Source of the DNA: Fonticella tunisiensis
Lineage (GTDB): Bacteria; Bacillota; Clostridia; Clostridiales; Caloramatoraceae
Direction of reading: 5' to 3'
DNA length: 64,000 bases
NCBI RefSeq assembly: GCF_004364155.1
Contig: NZ_SOAZ01000008.1
Location: 1 to 64,000 of the forward strand
The position numbers and the translations under genes are program-made. Position 1 is the first letter of the stretch. Every line of letters starts with the position of its first letter. The notes below the pieces were generated by a model. That model was not told where the DNA came from and ran no database searches. It saw only the letters and a program-made list of their open reading frames with translations. Shown here one piece after another: positions 26,140 to 35,788 of this stretch.

Positions 26140-26656
26140 TTTTATATCATCGATCAGCTTAAAAGCTTAAAATGTATTTTCAAATGAAAATAATAGTACT
26201 GATTTATAACAAATAATGGTGTGTACCGATAAATATATTGTTAAGATACTAACGTATTACAACCTTTAATTATTGACCAAAAAAGAATAAATAATATTAA
26301 AAATATTCTAAATATATATTAAATATAGAAAGTGATTTCGAACGATAGTTATATTCTATGCATCAGGGTTGATTTTTCAAGGGTTTAATAGAGCATTTAA
26401 TTAATCCTAACTTATTTGTTTTTGTATTTAGCTTTTTAAAAAATTGCTAATATATTATCATTGCTTGTAGATGCCTGAAACAAGTGCTAGAATGAAATTG
26501 TCAGAAAAGAGGTCTTACCATTTTATTCTAAAGTTTCTTGTGAAATATTTAATAAATGATCACCAAAATCATCTAAAAATTATTATTAAATGACAATTTA
26601 TATCGATTATTATTTTATATTATAATATACATTTCTAGGATGGGAGGATATATAAA
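26140..26656. other. AT-rich region upstream of rnfC
   Basis: About 500 bases hold no gene that I can support. A Rex-like site lies at 26538-26555, and a TATAAT at 26621-26626 is the best -10 for the rnf operon, although no well-spaced -35 is visible. I recognise no riboswitch here. Confidence 0.4.
26538..26555 (+). promoter_or_regulatory. Candidate Rex operator upstream of rnf
   Basis: TTGTGAAATATTTAATAA matches the Rex consensus TTGTTAA-N4-TTAACAA at 12 of the 14 defined positions. It lies about 100 bases before rnfC. Less perfect than the adhE site, but the same central spacer ATAT occurs in both. Confidence 0.45.
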
Positions 26657-27979
26657 ATGGCACTTACCTTTAAAAGAGGTGTTCATCCACCACATGGAAA
26701 ACACTTAACCGAAAACAATAAGATTGAATACTTGCTTCCAAAGGGACTTTTAGTTTTTCCTATGGTTCAGCATATAGGAGCTCCATGTGAACCCCTGGTG
26801 AAAAAAGGCGAAAGGGTGCTGCTTGGACAAAAAATAGGAGAAGGAAAGGGATTTGTTACAGCTCCTATACACAGCAGTGTTTCAGGGCTCGTAAAAGATA
26901 TTGCACCAATGCCTCATCCGAATGGAAGTAAAGTGCTTTCAATAATTGTAGAAAATGACGGCCTTTATGAAAAACATGAAAGCCTTGTTCCAAAACAGGA
27001 TTACAGGAGTCTGTCAAAGGAAGAACTACTTAAGATAATACAGGAAGCAGGCGTGGTTGGCATGGGAGGAGCAACTTTCCCAACCCATGTAAAGCTTTCA
27101 CCTCCTCCTGATAAGAAGATAGATACTATTATTATAAACGGGGCTGAATGCGAGCCTTATCTGACCTCGGACTATCGTGTTATGCTTGAGGAAACTCAAA
27201 GGGTAGTTGATGGGCTTAAGATAATTCTTCACATGTTCCCGGGAGCAAAGGGATACATAGGAATAGAAGATAATAAGCCCGCAGCCATTGAAGCTGTGAA
27301 AAGGGCTGTAAAGGATGAAGCAAATATAGAAGTTAAGGTGCTTAAGACGAAGTATCCGCAGGGTGGAGAAAAACAGTTGATTTATGCAATTACAAGGAGA
27401 CAGGTACCCTCAGGGAAACTTCCGGCTGATGTTGGATGCATAGTGCAAAACATAGAGACTGCAGTTGCAATTGAAAGGGCAGTTCTCAGAGGAAGACCAG
27501 TTATGAGACGAATAGTTACTGTTACGGGTGGGGCAATAAATAACCCAAAGAATTTCAACGTAAGAATTGGAACTACCTATAGAGAGCTTATAGAAGCAGC
27601 AGGAGGGTTTAAGGAAGAGCCTATTAAAATAATTTCCGGTGGGCCCATGATGGGAATTGCTATTCATACCCTCGATGTGCCGGTTACTAAAGGAACCTCT
27701 GCTATATTATGCCTTACCAGGGAAGAAGCAGTGTTGCCGGAGGAAATGAACTGCATCCGCTGCGGTAAATGTATACAAGCATGCCCGATGAATTTACTTC
27801 CAACTATGCTAAACTCACTGGCACTTAAGGGTGATTATGAGGCATTTGAAAAATACCATGGACTTGATTGTATTGAATGTGGAAGTTGCTCATTTGTTTG
27901 TCCATCAAAGCGTCACCTGGTGCAGTCAATACGTACGGCAAAACGTACTGTGCTTGCAAATAAGAAGAAAACAAAATAG
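26657..27979 (+). CDS. rnfC: Rnf complex subunit RnfC
   Basis: RnfC is the peripheral NADH-binding subunit of the ferredoxin:NAD+ oxidoreductase, related to NuoF. The 440-residue protein has the N-terminal biotin-like region, the nucleotide-binding GVVGMGGATFPTHVKL and a NINGAECEPYLT-type FMN region. Two 4Fe-4S motifs lie near the end (CIRCGKCIQACP and CIECGSCSFVCP). GGGAGG precedes the ATG. It heads the rnfCDGEAB operon in the order usual for Clostridia. Confidence 0.96.
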   Translation: MALTFKRGVHPPHGKHLTENNKIEYLLPKGLLVFPMVQHIGAPCEPLVKKGERVLLGQKIGEGKGFVTAPIHSSVSGLVKDIAPMPHPNGSKVLSIIVENDGLYEKHESLVPKQDYRSLSKEELLKIIQEAGVVGMGGATFPTHVKLSPPPDKKIDTIIINGAECEPYLTSDYRVMLEETQRVVDGLKIILHMFPGAKGYIGIEDNKPAAIEAVKRAVKDEANIEVKVLKTKYPQGGEKQLIYAITRRQVPSGKLPADVGCIVQNIETAVAIERAVLRGRPVMRRIVTVTGGAINNPKNFNVRIGTTYRELIEAAGGFKEEPIKIISGGPMMGIAIHTLDVPVTKGTSAILCLTREEAVLPEEMNCIRCGKCIQACPMNLLPTMLNSLALKGDYEAFEKYHGLDCIECGSCSFVCPSKRHLVQSIRTAKRTVLANKKKTK

Positions 27980-27990
27980 GAGGGACTTAT

Positions 27991-28923
27991 ATGGAAAATA
28001 TGGTATATACCGTATCCTCATCTCCACATATTCGATCGAAGGATTCGATTAAAGGAATAATGAGGGATGTAATTATAGCACTGCTGCCAGCAGCTGTTGC
28101 AGGAGTATACTTCTTTAAATTAAGAGCATTACTAATGATAATTATTTCTATAGCATCCTGTGTAGGTGCCGAGGCCCTATGGCAGAAGTTAACAAACAAA
28201 AAAATTACCATAAATGACTACAGCGCAGCAGTAACAGGAATGCTTCTTGCTTTTAACCTTCCAGTGGCAGCACCATTATGGATTCCTGTTGTTGGAGGAT
28301 TCTTTGCAATTATAATTGTAAAGCAGCTTTTTGGAGGATTAGGACAAAACTTCATGAATCCGGCGCTTGCAGCAAGGGCTTTCTTACTGGCATCCTGGCC
28401 GGTTCAAATGACGAGCTGGACTGTAGATGGTGTCGCGTCAGCTACTCCGCTTGGTATTTTGAAGGAAGGAACAGGAACACTTCCACCTTTATGGGATGTT
28501 ATTATTGGACATGTTGGAGGTACTATTGGAGAAACATCAGCTATAGCACTTATAATTGGAGGACTATATCTCCTCTTTAAGAGGGTGATTACATGGGAAA
28601 TTCCGGTTATATATATTGGTACAGTATTTATATTAACTTGGATTTTCGGAAGAAATGGTTTTATGACTGGAAACCCATTGTATGAGATTTTTGCAGGTGG
28701 ATTGTTGCTTGGTGCCTTCTTTATGGCGACGGATTATTCAAGTTCACCGATTACTCAAAAAGGAAAAATAATTATGGGTATAGGTTGTGGATTTATCACT
28801 ACTATTATCCGTATATATGGAGGTTATCCAGAGGGCGTTTCATACTCAATTTTATTGATGAACCTTGCTGTTCCATTGATAGATAAATTTACAGTTCCTA
28901 AGCCATTTGGGGAGGTGAAATGA
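27991..28923 (+). CDS. rnfD: Rnf complex subunit RnfD
   Basis: This 310-residue integral membrane subunit, related to NqrB, carries a covalently bound FMN on the outer side and takes part in sodium or proton translocation. About eight or nine hydrophobic helices are visible. GGLGQNFMNPALAARAFLL and the flavinylation region ATDYSSSPITQKG are family hallmarks. The start follows GGAGG, 11 bases after rnfC. The stop overlaps the start of rnfG. Confidence 0.95.
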   Translation: MENMVYTVSSSPHIRSKDSIKGIMRDVIIALLPAAVAGVYFFKLRALLMIIISIASCVGAEALWQKLTNKKITINDYSAAVTGMLLAFNLPVAAPLWIPVVGGFFAIIIVKQLFGGLGQNFMNPALAARAFLLASWPVQMTSWTVDGVASATPLGILKEGTGTLPPLWDVIIGHVGGTIGETSAIALIIGGLYLLFKRVITWEIPVIYIGTVFILTWIFGRNGFMTGNPLYEIFAGGLLLGAFFMATDYSSSPITQKGKIIMGIGCGFITTIIRIYGGYPEGVSYSILLMNLAVPLIDKFTVPKPFGEVK

Positions 28924-29495
28924 TGAAGGAGAATTTAAAACTGGGTTTTATATTGCTTCTTATAGCGGGAATTGCAGGATTTTTCCTTGGTGGTGCCTAT
29001 GTAATCACCAAAGAACCTATAGCGCAGCAGACTGTGAAAGCCAATAACGAAGCCATGAAACAGATACTTTCGGATGCAGATAATTTCAATAAAATAGATG
29101 TTAATCTTGAAAAATATCCTTTAGTTACTGAGGTGTATGAGGGTGCAAAAGGAAAGGATGTTGCAGGATATGTAGTAAAAGTTGCACCAAAGGGATACGG
29201 AGGAAAAATTGAGATGATGGTCGGAATATCCAATAAAGGTAAGGTTGCAGGCATCAAAATATTATCACATTCAGAAACGCCGGGGCTTGGTGCAAATGCT
29301 CCAGGGGAGAAGTTTTCAGGACAGTTTAAGAATAAGCCCATAGACAAAGCTCTGGAAGTTGTTAAAAAAGATCCTTCACAGGATAACGAAATCCAGGCAA
29401 TTACAGGAGCAACCATAACTTCAAGGGCAGTTACAGGTGGAGTTAATGAGGTCATAAAATTCTATAATTCTGAGCTTAAGGGGGGAGCTAAATAA
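28920..29495 (+). CDS. rnfG: Rnf complex subunit RnfG
   Basis: RnfG is a single-pass, outward-facing flavoprotein related to NqrC. The 191-residue product has one N-terminal helix (about 8-28). The FMN-attachment motif TGATITSRAV near residue 160 carries the threonine that is flavinylated. The FMN-binding region HSETPGLGANAPGEKF is conserved. Its ATG overlaps the rnfD stop, and a second ATG three bases on has the better spacing from GGAGG. Coupled translation is likely. Confidence 0.95.
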   Translation: MMKENLKLGFILLLIAGIAGFFLGGAYVITKEPIAQQTVKANNEAMKQILSDADNFNKIDVNLEKYPLVTEVYEGAKGKDVAGYVVKVAPKGYGGKIEMMVGISNKGKVAGIKILSHSETPGLGANAPGEKFSGQFKNKPIDKALEVVKKDPSQDNEIQAITGATITSRAVTGGVNEVIKFYNSELKGGAK

Positions 29496-30145
29496 TGAAC
29501 AGGGCAGCTGAAAGGTTGTATAACGGTATTGTAAAAGAAAACACGATTTTCGTACAGGTTCTGGCTATGTGCCCTACCCTGGCTGTTACAACCAGCGCGG
29601 AAAATGGGCTTGGAATGGGTTTGGCAACTACTGGTGTATTGATTTTCTCAAACCTGTTAATATCCCTTCTAAGAAAGGTTATTCCCGATAAAATACGTAT
29701 ACCGGCATACATAGTGATAATTGCAAGCCTTGTAACTCTGGTTGAGTTTATATTGAAGGGCTTTGTGCCAGGATTATATCAAGCACTGGGTATATTTATT
29801 CCGCTTATAGTTGTTAACTGTGTAATACTTGGTAGAGCTGAGGCCTATGCTTCTAAAAATCCAGTTTATCCATCCATATTTGATGGTCTTGGAATAGGAC
29901 TTGGATTTGCACTTGCGCTTTTATTACTTGGTAGTGTCAGGGAGATACTGGGGGCTGGCAAGTTATTTGGCGTACAGGTAATGCCATCATCCTATCAACC
30001 TGCTTTAATAATGGTCCTTGCACCGGGAGCGTTTTTTGCATTAGGTATAATAATGGGATTATTTAATTACAGAAAAATGAAAGTTGCTGATAGAAAGAAT
30101 AGGATAGTAAAGAAGAGTGCTAACCACTGCACTATTGAGCAGTAA
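29495..30145 (+). CDS. rnfE: Rnf complex subunit RnfE
   Basis: The 216-residue membrane subunit is related to NqrD and has six helices. With RnfA it forms the inverted pair that carries the intramembrane iron-sulfur centre. The landmarks are VLAMCPTLAVTTSAENGLGMG, with one cluster cysteine, and VNCVILGRAEAYA, with the other. It overlaps the rnfG stop by one base. The C-terminal tail is basic and ends on the cytoplasmic side. Confidence 0.95.
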   Translation: MNRAAERLYNGIVKENTIFVQVLAMCPTLAVTTSAENGLGMGLATTGVLIFSNLLISLLRKVIPDKIRIPAYIVIIASLVTLVEFILKGFVPGLYQALGIFIPLIVVNCVILGRAEAYASKNPVYPSIFDGLGIGLGFALALLLLGSVREILGAGKLFGVQVMPSSYQPALIMVLAPGAFFALGIIMGLFNYRKMKVADRKNRIVKKSANHCTIEQ

Positions 30146-30201
30146 TTACTTCAAAGTAGTGGATTATTATCATTATATTAATTTTAAGAGAGGTGAATGA
30201 A

Positions 30202-30780
30202 ATGCGAATATTAACCATTATGATCAGCGCCATATTTATAAACAACTTTGTTATGTCCAGATTCCTTGGTATGTGTTCATTTCTTGGTGTTTCCAAGAAA
30301 ACTGAAACAGCATTTGGAATGGGAATGGCAGTAACCTTTGTTATGACGCTGGCATCCTTCATTTCATATATAGTACTTAGTTTTATATTAAAGCCTCTGG
30401 GAATACAATACTTATATAATATAGCGTTTATATTAGTAATAGCTGCTCTGGTGCAGTTCGTTGAAATGGTGATTAAAAAGACGAGCCCTGGGTTATATAA
30501 TGCCCTTGGAATTTATCTTCCACTTATAACAACCAACTGTGCTATACTTGGTGCTGTAATAATAAATATGAATGAAAACTACAATATGATTGAATCAGTT
30601 GTTAACGGATTTAGTGCAGCCCTTGGTTACTTGTTTGCCATAACGCTTCTTGCTGGAATAAGAGAAAGAATAGAGGAAAACGAAGGAATACCTGCTGCAA
30701 TGAAAGGGTTTCCGCTTACTCTAATTACTGCTGGCTTGATGTCAATAGCATTTCTAGGTTTCCAGGGATTATTAAGCTAG
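30202..30780 (+). CDS. rnfA: Rnf complex subunit RnfA
   Basis: The 192-residue membrane subunit is related to NqrE and is the inverted homologue of RnfE. The landmarks are NNFVMSRFLGMCSFLGVSKK and LITTNCAILGAVI, each with one cysteine of the membrane 2Fe-2S centre. I start at ATG 30202, six bases after AGAGGTG; a GTG nine bases earlier is part of that ribosome site. It lies 56 bases after rnfE and 12 before rnfB. Confidence 0.95.
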   Translation: MRILTIMISAIFINNFVMSRFLGMCSFLGVSKKTETAFGMGMAVTFVMTLASFISYIVLSFILKPLGIQYLYNIAFILVIAALVQFVEMVIKKTSPGLYNALGIYLPLITTNCAILGAVIINMNENYNMIESVVNGFSAALGYLFAITLLAGIRERIEENEGIPAAMKGFPLTLITAGLMSIAFLGFQGLLS

Positions 30781-30792
30781 AGGGGGATTAAT

Positions 30793-31620
30793 ATGAATTC
30801 AATGGATATAATTAAACCGGTGCTTAGTTTAGGTGGGCTTGGTGTAACTTTCGGTGTTCTGTTGGGATATGCTTCAAAAAAGTTTGCAGTTGAAGTCGAT
30901 CCAAGAGTTACAAACATACGTGAGTGCCTTCCTGGTGCAAATTGCGGTGCCTGTGGTTATGCAGGATGTGATGCTTACGCCCAGGCTGTTGTGGATGGTG
31001 CGGCACCTCCTAATTCCTGTGCAGTTGGAGGTGCACCTGTAGCGGAAAGGATCGGAGAAATTCTTGGCCTTAAGGTGGAAGCAGTCGAAAAAAAGGTTGC
31101 CTTTGTAAAATGCAATGGAAACTGCAATGTGACTAAAGAAAAATACAAATATTATGGAGTACAGAATTGCCGCGATGCAGCAGCCATTCCAGGGGGAGGG
31201 CCAAAAACCTGTTCATATGGGTGCCTCGGACTTGGTGACTGTGTAAAGGTATGCGAATTCGGTGCACTAAGGGTTGAAAATGGAGTAGCTGTAGTAGATG
31301 AAGAAAAGTGCACAAGCTGCGGAAGGTGTGTCAATGTATGTCCTAAAGGGTTGATAAATATTGTTCCTGTGGCAAAGAAGGTTCGTGTACAGTGCAATTC
31401 ATTAGATCCAGGTAAAGAGGTTAGACAGAACTGCAGCGTAGGATGTATAGGGTGCAGAATGTGCGAAAGGGCCTGCCAGTTTGGTGCCATTGATTTTGCA
31501 AATAACCTGGCAAAGGTAAACTATGAAAAGTGTACTCAGTGCCAGGCTTGTGTGCAGAAATGTCCAACAAAGGCCATTAAGCTTATTGTAAGTGAAAGTG
31601 ATCAGAAAGTGGCTGTGTAG
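30793..31620 (+). CDS. rnfB: Rnf complex subunit RnfB (polyferredoxin)
   Basis: RnfB is the electron-entry subunit that accepts electrons from reduced ferredoxin. The 275-residue product has an N-terminal membrane anchor and the 4Fe-4S domain GANCGACGYAGCDAYAQAV. Several cysteine clusters follow, including CVKVCEFGAL, CTSCGRCVNVCPKG, CIGCRMCERACQFG and CTQCQACVQKCPT. This cysteine-rich form suits clostridial Rnf. It closes the operon before a strong terminator. Confidence 0.96.
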   Translation: MNSMDIIKPVLSLGGLGVTFGVLLGYASKKFAVEVDPRVTNIRECLPGANCGACGYAGCDAYAQAVVDGAAPPNSCAVGGAPVAERIGEILGLKVEAVEKKVAFVKCNGNCNVTKEKYKYYGVQNCRDAAAIPGGGPKTCSYGCLGLGDCVKVCEFGALRVENGVAVVDEEKCTSCGRCVNVCPKGLINIVPVAKKVRVQCNSLDPGKEVRQNCSVGCIGCRMCERACQFGAIDFANNLAKVNYEKCTQCQACVQKCPTKAIKLIVSESDQKVAV

Positions 31621-31624
31621 CGAA

Positions 31625-31660
31625 AAAAGAGATGTCGGGAAATCCCGCATCTCTTTCTAT
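31625..31660 (+). terminator. Terminator of the rnf operon
   Basis: AAAGAGATG-t-CGGG pairs with CCCG-c-ATCTCTTT across a 4-base loop, with CTATTT after. It also faces the convergent DUF3243 gene. Confidence 0.85.
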
Positions 31661-31923
31661 TTATCAGTTTCAATCATTTTAACTATTAACTTTGCAAGTG
31701 TCTTCCGGTCGTCGTCGTTGCCTGCTTTCCACAGCTCCTGTAAGACCCTTTCCTCCCTGTTTTCAGGATCAACTGCTGTAGATAGAAAATTGCCCACCCT
31801 GTATGCAATGTTATCTATAGTTTTTTTAGAAAGCCCAGCTGCTTCTCCTATATTTACGGCCGTTCTTAAGGTTTTCTTCCACTTTTCCCAATCTTTCAAA
31901 GTTTCGAAGTTATTTAAATCCAA
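31657..31923 (-). CDS. DUF3243 family protein
   Basis: The 88-residue, mostly helical protein matches DUF3243 (B. subtilis YmfJ-like): FETLKDWEKWKKTL, GEAAGLSKKTIDNIAYRVGNFLS and PENREERVLQELW. I start at TTG 31923, eight bases after GGAGG. The longer GTG start overlaps the ribosome site. Function is unknown. It is likely a soluble cytoplasmic protein, convergent with rnf. Confidence 0.8.
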   Translation of the reverse strand: MDLNNFETLKDWEKWKKTLRTAVNIGEAAGLSKKTIDNIAYRVGNFLSTAVDPENREERVLQELWKAGNDDDRKTLAKLIVKMIETDK

Positions 31924-31974
31924 TAAACACACCTCCTTTAGATAGTTTTATTTTTTGCATAATTTAGCTTGTTA

Positions 31975-32003
31975 TGCTACTCTGAAAGGCCCATTGGAAT
32001 CAA
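31975..32003 (+). repeat. Dispersed 29-base repeat (copy also at 39436)
   Basis: A 29-base segment containing GCCCATTGGAAT matches 39436-39464 at 25 of 29 positions. It is intergenic in both places. The second copy lies next to another dispersed repeat, suggesting fragments of one small mobile element. Confidence 0.5.
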
Positions 32004-32067
32004 CCTCCAAATTCCATTCCTTAGATTAACTTTTAATTTTAATGAACAACTGAAAAACAATATTTGC

Positions 32068-34496
32068 TTAGGAGCTAATATTGCTTAATTCATGATATTT
32101 GGCTGTGGCAGTATGGATGCCACAGAATTTCCTGTAGGAAATAGCGAGTAAAAATATACTCAAAGGTATGGAAAAACAAAGGTTGTAAATTAAAATAGAA
32201 TTCCCCTGAAACAATATGTTTGCAATCAGCAGGGACGTAAAAGGTATTTTCTCAAAAGCAGCGCTGCCGAAAAGGCAAATCATAATAGGGATAACTGCAA
32301 CTGCAGTGGCAGTTGCCATAGTATAAAAACTATTTTTTATCCCCAGGGAAACGGCAATAATAAATAGCATGATTATAAAGGCTGCAAACAACCGGACTGT
32401 GTAAATCAGAATAAAGTACTGCAAGACCGATATATTTTGAGGTAATGCCGAGAGATTTTGTAAACTGCATGCTGGTGCATTCATACCTCCGATACCATAG
32501 TTGCTAAGGATAAAATAAAAATCAGGGAAATAGGTAAGAAAATATAATATAAGCATTATAATAAGCCCTGTTAGCAGTTTTGAAGCAAAGGTTTTCCCCC
32601 GTCCATTTTTGCATACATGAAGCAGATCAATTGTACCTGTGGAATACTCATTGGCAAAAATGGACGAAATACAGACTATAAGGACCAGGCAAATTTTGAT
32701 GGAACTCATTAAGTCCATCCTGTTTCCCCCGGCGGTGGAAAGCAGGCCAAATCCCGTATCATATATAAAATATGGATTTTTGCTGTTTTTGCGTTGTTCT
32801 ATTATATAATCCGCCTGCTCTTTCACCCGTGAAAAAGCCTTCTGCTTTTGGAGTATTTCTTGATAGTATTGGCTTTGAACAGTGTACTGGGCATTATTAA
32901 TTTCACCTGCTGCGTAGTTTTCTCCAAGCTTCCTTAATCCCTCTGCGGCTTTGTCAAACTTCTCCTGCTCCTGCTTCAGGTATTCCATCTTTTCTATAGT
33001 CAATTCACCATTCAAAACCTTCATATATTGCTTATAAAACTGTTCATCCAGAGAAGGGTTGTATTGCATTAGTGAGTAGGAATACCCCTGTATTAAAGCA
33101 AAAATTAATAAAATAATCAGGACTTTATTTTCCATAAGCTGCTTATATAATTCGTTTCCAAGCAGGTTTACAGGATATCTGTTCCATAACCTAATCCTGC
33201 TTGCCATAAATTGAGCAAACGTTTTTTGCCTTGAGCTGTTAGATGTACGCCTGCAGAAAAATACCATGGTAAGCACACACAGGGATAAAAGGGACAAACC
33301 GAAGGTCATCCAGGTTACAGGTATAATATTTACCGGATAGGAGAAAAAATTGATATTGATGTATTCTCTATAAATCGGCGTAACCAGCAAAAATGGCACC
33401 AGATTAATCCTTTTAAAAAAACTTAACTGAGACTGCGCATCTATGGAAAGATAGAGGGCGAAGTTTGCACCAAATATGATACTGGCACCTGCGTAAACAG
33501 TGGAGGACTTTTTTAGCCTGACGCATAAAAATAGAATCAGCAGTGATGTTAAGAAATATGCAGCCAGCTTTGTAAGTAGATAAACTACAAAATACTGCAT
33601 GTCAGTAAACACAAAGGGACATCCGATAAGTCCTGTAACCGACTGGATTAGCCTTTCTGTATTACCAAAGCCAAACAGATAACCTGCAATTATAAAGTTT
33701 GTGCCGTAAAGCAGTGCTTCAATCAAAATGCATAATAGGAATGCAGCCGATATTTTGGTGAAAATGGTTTGCTTTTGCCCCTTCACCGTTGGTTTAATCA
33801 GTGAATACAGGCCGTTTTCTTTTTCCGGCATAATTAGGGACATGCAGGTTAGAGGAATCAGCAATACCGCAATGATATCCGTCGTATGGGACTGGGTATC
33901 CGTAATTACACCGTTAGAGATATCCGCCTGCAGCACATTTCCTTTGAGGGGAGCAAATGCGGCAGGGGTTAACTTTATATTTCGATAGGAAAAGGTACCT
34001 GGTTTTGCAAACAGAGAAGAACCGGACAAGACAGCTGCCCTTTCATCTATGCTGCGCAGGTATTGGTCGTAATTCAGCGCCGAGCTTACTTCATTAAGTA
34101 CCGTACCTATGATCTGGCGTTCTGAGTAAAGATCTCCGGAATATGTAAGGTAGTTTCCACTTTCATAAAGCTTAATATAATTTGGAATTTTATCTCTGTA
34201 TTCTTCAAGATAGTGCTGTGCAATTTCATGATTCCTCTTTTCAGTCAAATCCTTGATATTGGCGATTGCGGTAAGCACTTGTAGTACATCGTAGCGGGCC
34301 TGCAACTTTTCGAGTTTTTCTTCGTTTGAGTGTCCTGTCAAATCCTGGTATACCTGTTTGTATACAGTGGGAGAAAAGCCCAGTGTGGCGTGGGTGGTAT
34401 TATTGTAAACCCAAAACCCGTTGAACAGGATTAGCAGAGAAAAAATTCCAATATAGATTTTTGTGAATATAACTTTAGAAATTCATATCTTATCAT
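32068..34496 (-). pseudogene. ABC-type exporter permease, frameshifted near its N-terminus
   Basis: A frame of 757 codons encodes a two-half membrane protein: hydrophobic helices, a large extracellular coiled region (EQEKFDKAAEGLRKLGENYAAG) and a second membrane half with IFANEYSTGTIDLLHVCKNGR. This is the layout of ABC-2-type bacteriocin/antimicrobial exporter permeases. The frame continues upstream of its first usable start as YIGIFSLLILFNGFWVYN, the missing first helix. The expected start, ATG at 34496 (MIRYEFLKLY), is one base out of register. The shift falls at the 5-base A-run at 34458-34462 (minus strand); one extra A would restore it. The ATPase partner is also truncated. Confidence 0.6.
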
Positions 34497-34498
34497 TT

Positions 34499-34702
34499 TT
34501 ATAACAAAGTGCTCTCATCGTTAAAACGATAGAGATACACATCCTCCAAAGTAGGGGCCTTCTGTTTGAAATCATAGTTTTCCGGGGGATTGTCACTTAA
34601 AACACGGATATAAATATTTTTTTCATCCTTCGAGATGTTTACAATTTTATAGATATGTTCTAAACGGGTCACTTCAGTCTCGTCGGTGACAAAAAGTACC
34701 AA
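34499..34702 (-). pseudogene. C-terminal remnant of an ABC transporter ATPase
   Basis: Only about 67 residues remain. VTDETEVTRLEHIYKIVNIS leads into the C-terminal regulatory strand and the typical ending APTLEDVYLYRFND. The nucleotide-binding domain (Walker A, signature, Walker B, some 220 residues) is absent. The remnant begins inside the terminator of the neighbouring SDR gene, so the deletion junction is close to 34695-34702. It ends two bases before the permease ATG, as in an intact ATPase-permease operon. Confidence 0.65.
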
Positions 34703-34724
34703 GCCCTCTTGTGGGAGGGCTTGG
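34699..34724 (-). terminator. Terminator of the SDR gene
   Basis: On the minus strand CCAAGCCCTC-ccacaa-GAGGGCTTGG is followed by TACTTTTTG. The stem is perfect over 10 bp. Confidence 0.85.
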
Positions 34725-34728
34725 ATGA

Positions 34729-35565
34729 TTAATACATTTTTGATATTACAAATTGTATAAACCTTGGTGGAAAAAACCTTTTTAAAAACACAAACAGCTT
34801 GTAGGAAAAACCTGAGGTTACACGTATAGGAGGATTTTTGCTGTTTATTATTCTTGCTATCTCCTTAACAACTACGTGTGGGCCGGGTCCATTTCTTTCT
34901 GATTTTTCCATGGATGTTACGGATTTAGTAAAATATTTCTTGTAGACTGAATTTTGAGCGTCCTTTGCATAAAGCCTTTGGTCTGTGAACCCTGTTCTTG
35001 TATCTCCAGGCTCCACCATAGAAACTTTAATACCAAAGGGCTTAAGTTCCATTCTAAGAGCCTCAGTCATGGATTCAACTGCGTATTTGCTTGCACTATA
35101 CATTGATTGAAATGGTATTGGAAAAACTCCTGCAACTGAACTAACATTAATTATAAGTCCTTTACCCTGTTTTCGCATTATTGGCAAAACGGCTCTTAAC
35201 ATCCTGTGCGTTCCAAAAAAGTTAGTATTAAACTGTGCAAAGGCCTCTTCGGGTGAGGTGTCCTCAACGGAGCCAGCTATCCCAAAGCCTGCGTTGTTAA
35301 TAAGTATATCTATATGGCCTTCCTTTTCATATACATAACTTACAGCCTTTTTAACGGAATCGTCAGAGCAAACATCAAGAGGAATCATTTTAATAAAACC
35401 GCTGCTATCAGAGGTTGCAGCAACTTGTTCTTCAGTTTCAAAGTATGCCTTCCTTGATGTGCCATAAACCTTATATCCATGTTTTGCCAGAAATTCAGCA
35501 GTTGCTTTACCTATACCGGAGGAAGCACCTGTTATAAGAACGACGTCTCCATATATTTTTTTCAT
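34729..35565 (-). CDS. Short-chain dehydrogenase/reductase
   Basis: The 278-residue SDR has the NAD(P)-binding TGASSGIGKATAEFL, the NNAG motif in LINNAGFGIAG, and the catalytic YSASK in SMYSASKYAVESM, with the preceding serine in NVSSVAG. The arginine-containing TSRKAY after strand 2 favours NADPH. The C-terminus is basic and aromatic (FLKRFFPPRFIQFVISKMY), suggesting membrane association, as in lipid-modifying SDRs. ATG 35565 follows a G-rich ribosome site. It diverges from an alpha-oxoamine synthase gene, a pairing seen in keto-reduction of acyl-amine lipids, but the substrate is not shown. Confidence 0.85.
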   Translation of the reverse strand: MKKIYGDVVLITGASSGIGKATAEFLAKHGYKVYGTSRKAYFETEEQVAATSDSSGFIKMIPLDVCSDDSVKKAVSYVYEKEGHIDILINNAGFGIAGSVEDTSPEEAFAQFNTNFFGTHRMLRAVLPIMRKQGKGLIINVSSVAGVFPIPFQSMYSASKYAVESMTEALRMELKPFGIKVSMVEPGDTRTGFTDQRLYAKDAQNSVYKKYFTKSVTSMEKSERNGPGPHVVVKEIARIINSKNPPIRVTSGFSYKLFVFLKRFFPPRFIQFVISKMY

Positions 35566-35788
35566 TAACATCCCCCCAAATAAACAAATCAAATATATTA
35601 TACAATGTAAAAAAGTACCATGCAATCTTACAATTATAGATTAAAGTAAAAAATTAACAAAATAATAATGAAACTTTGCAAACTTTTCTTTATTTATGAA
35701 TTAAAGAATGATAAGATATATTATATATTTTATTTTACATTAAATTTTGCACTTATTTTACTATATTTTATCAGGGAGTGATGGTCTC

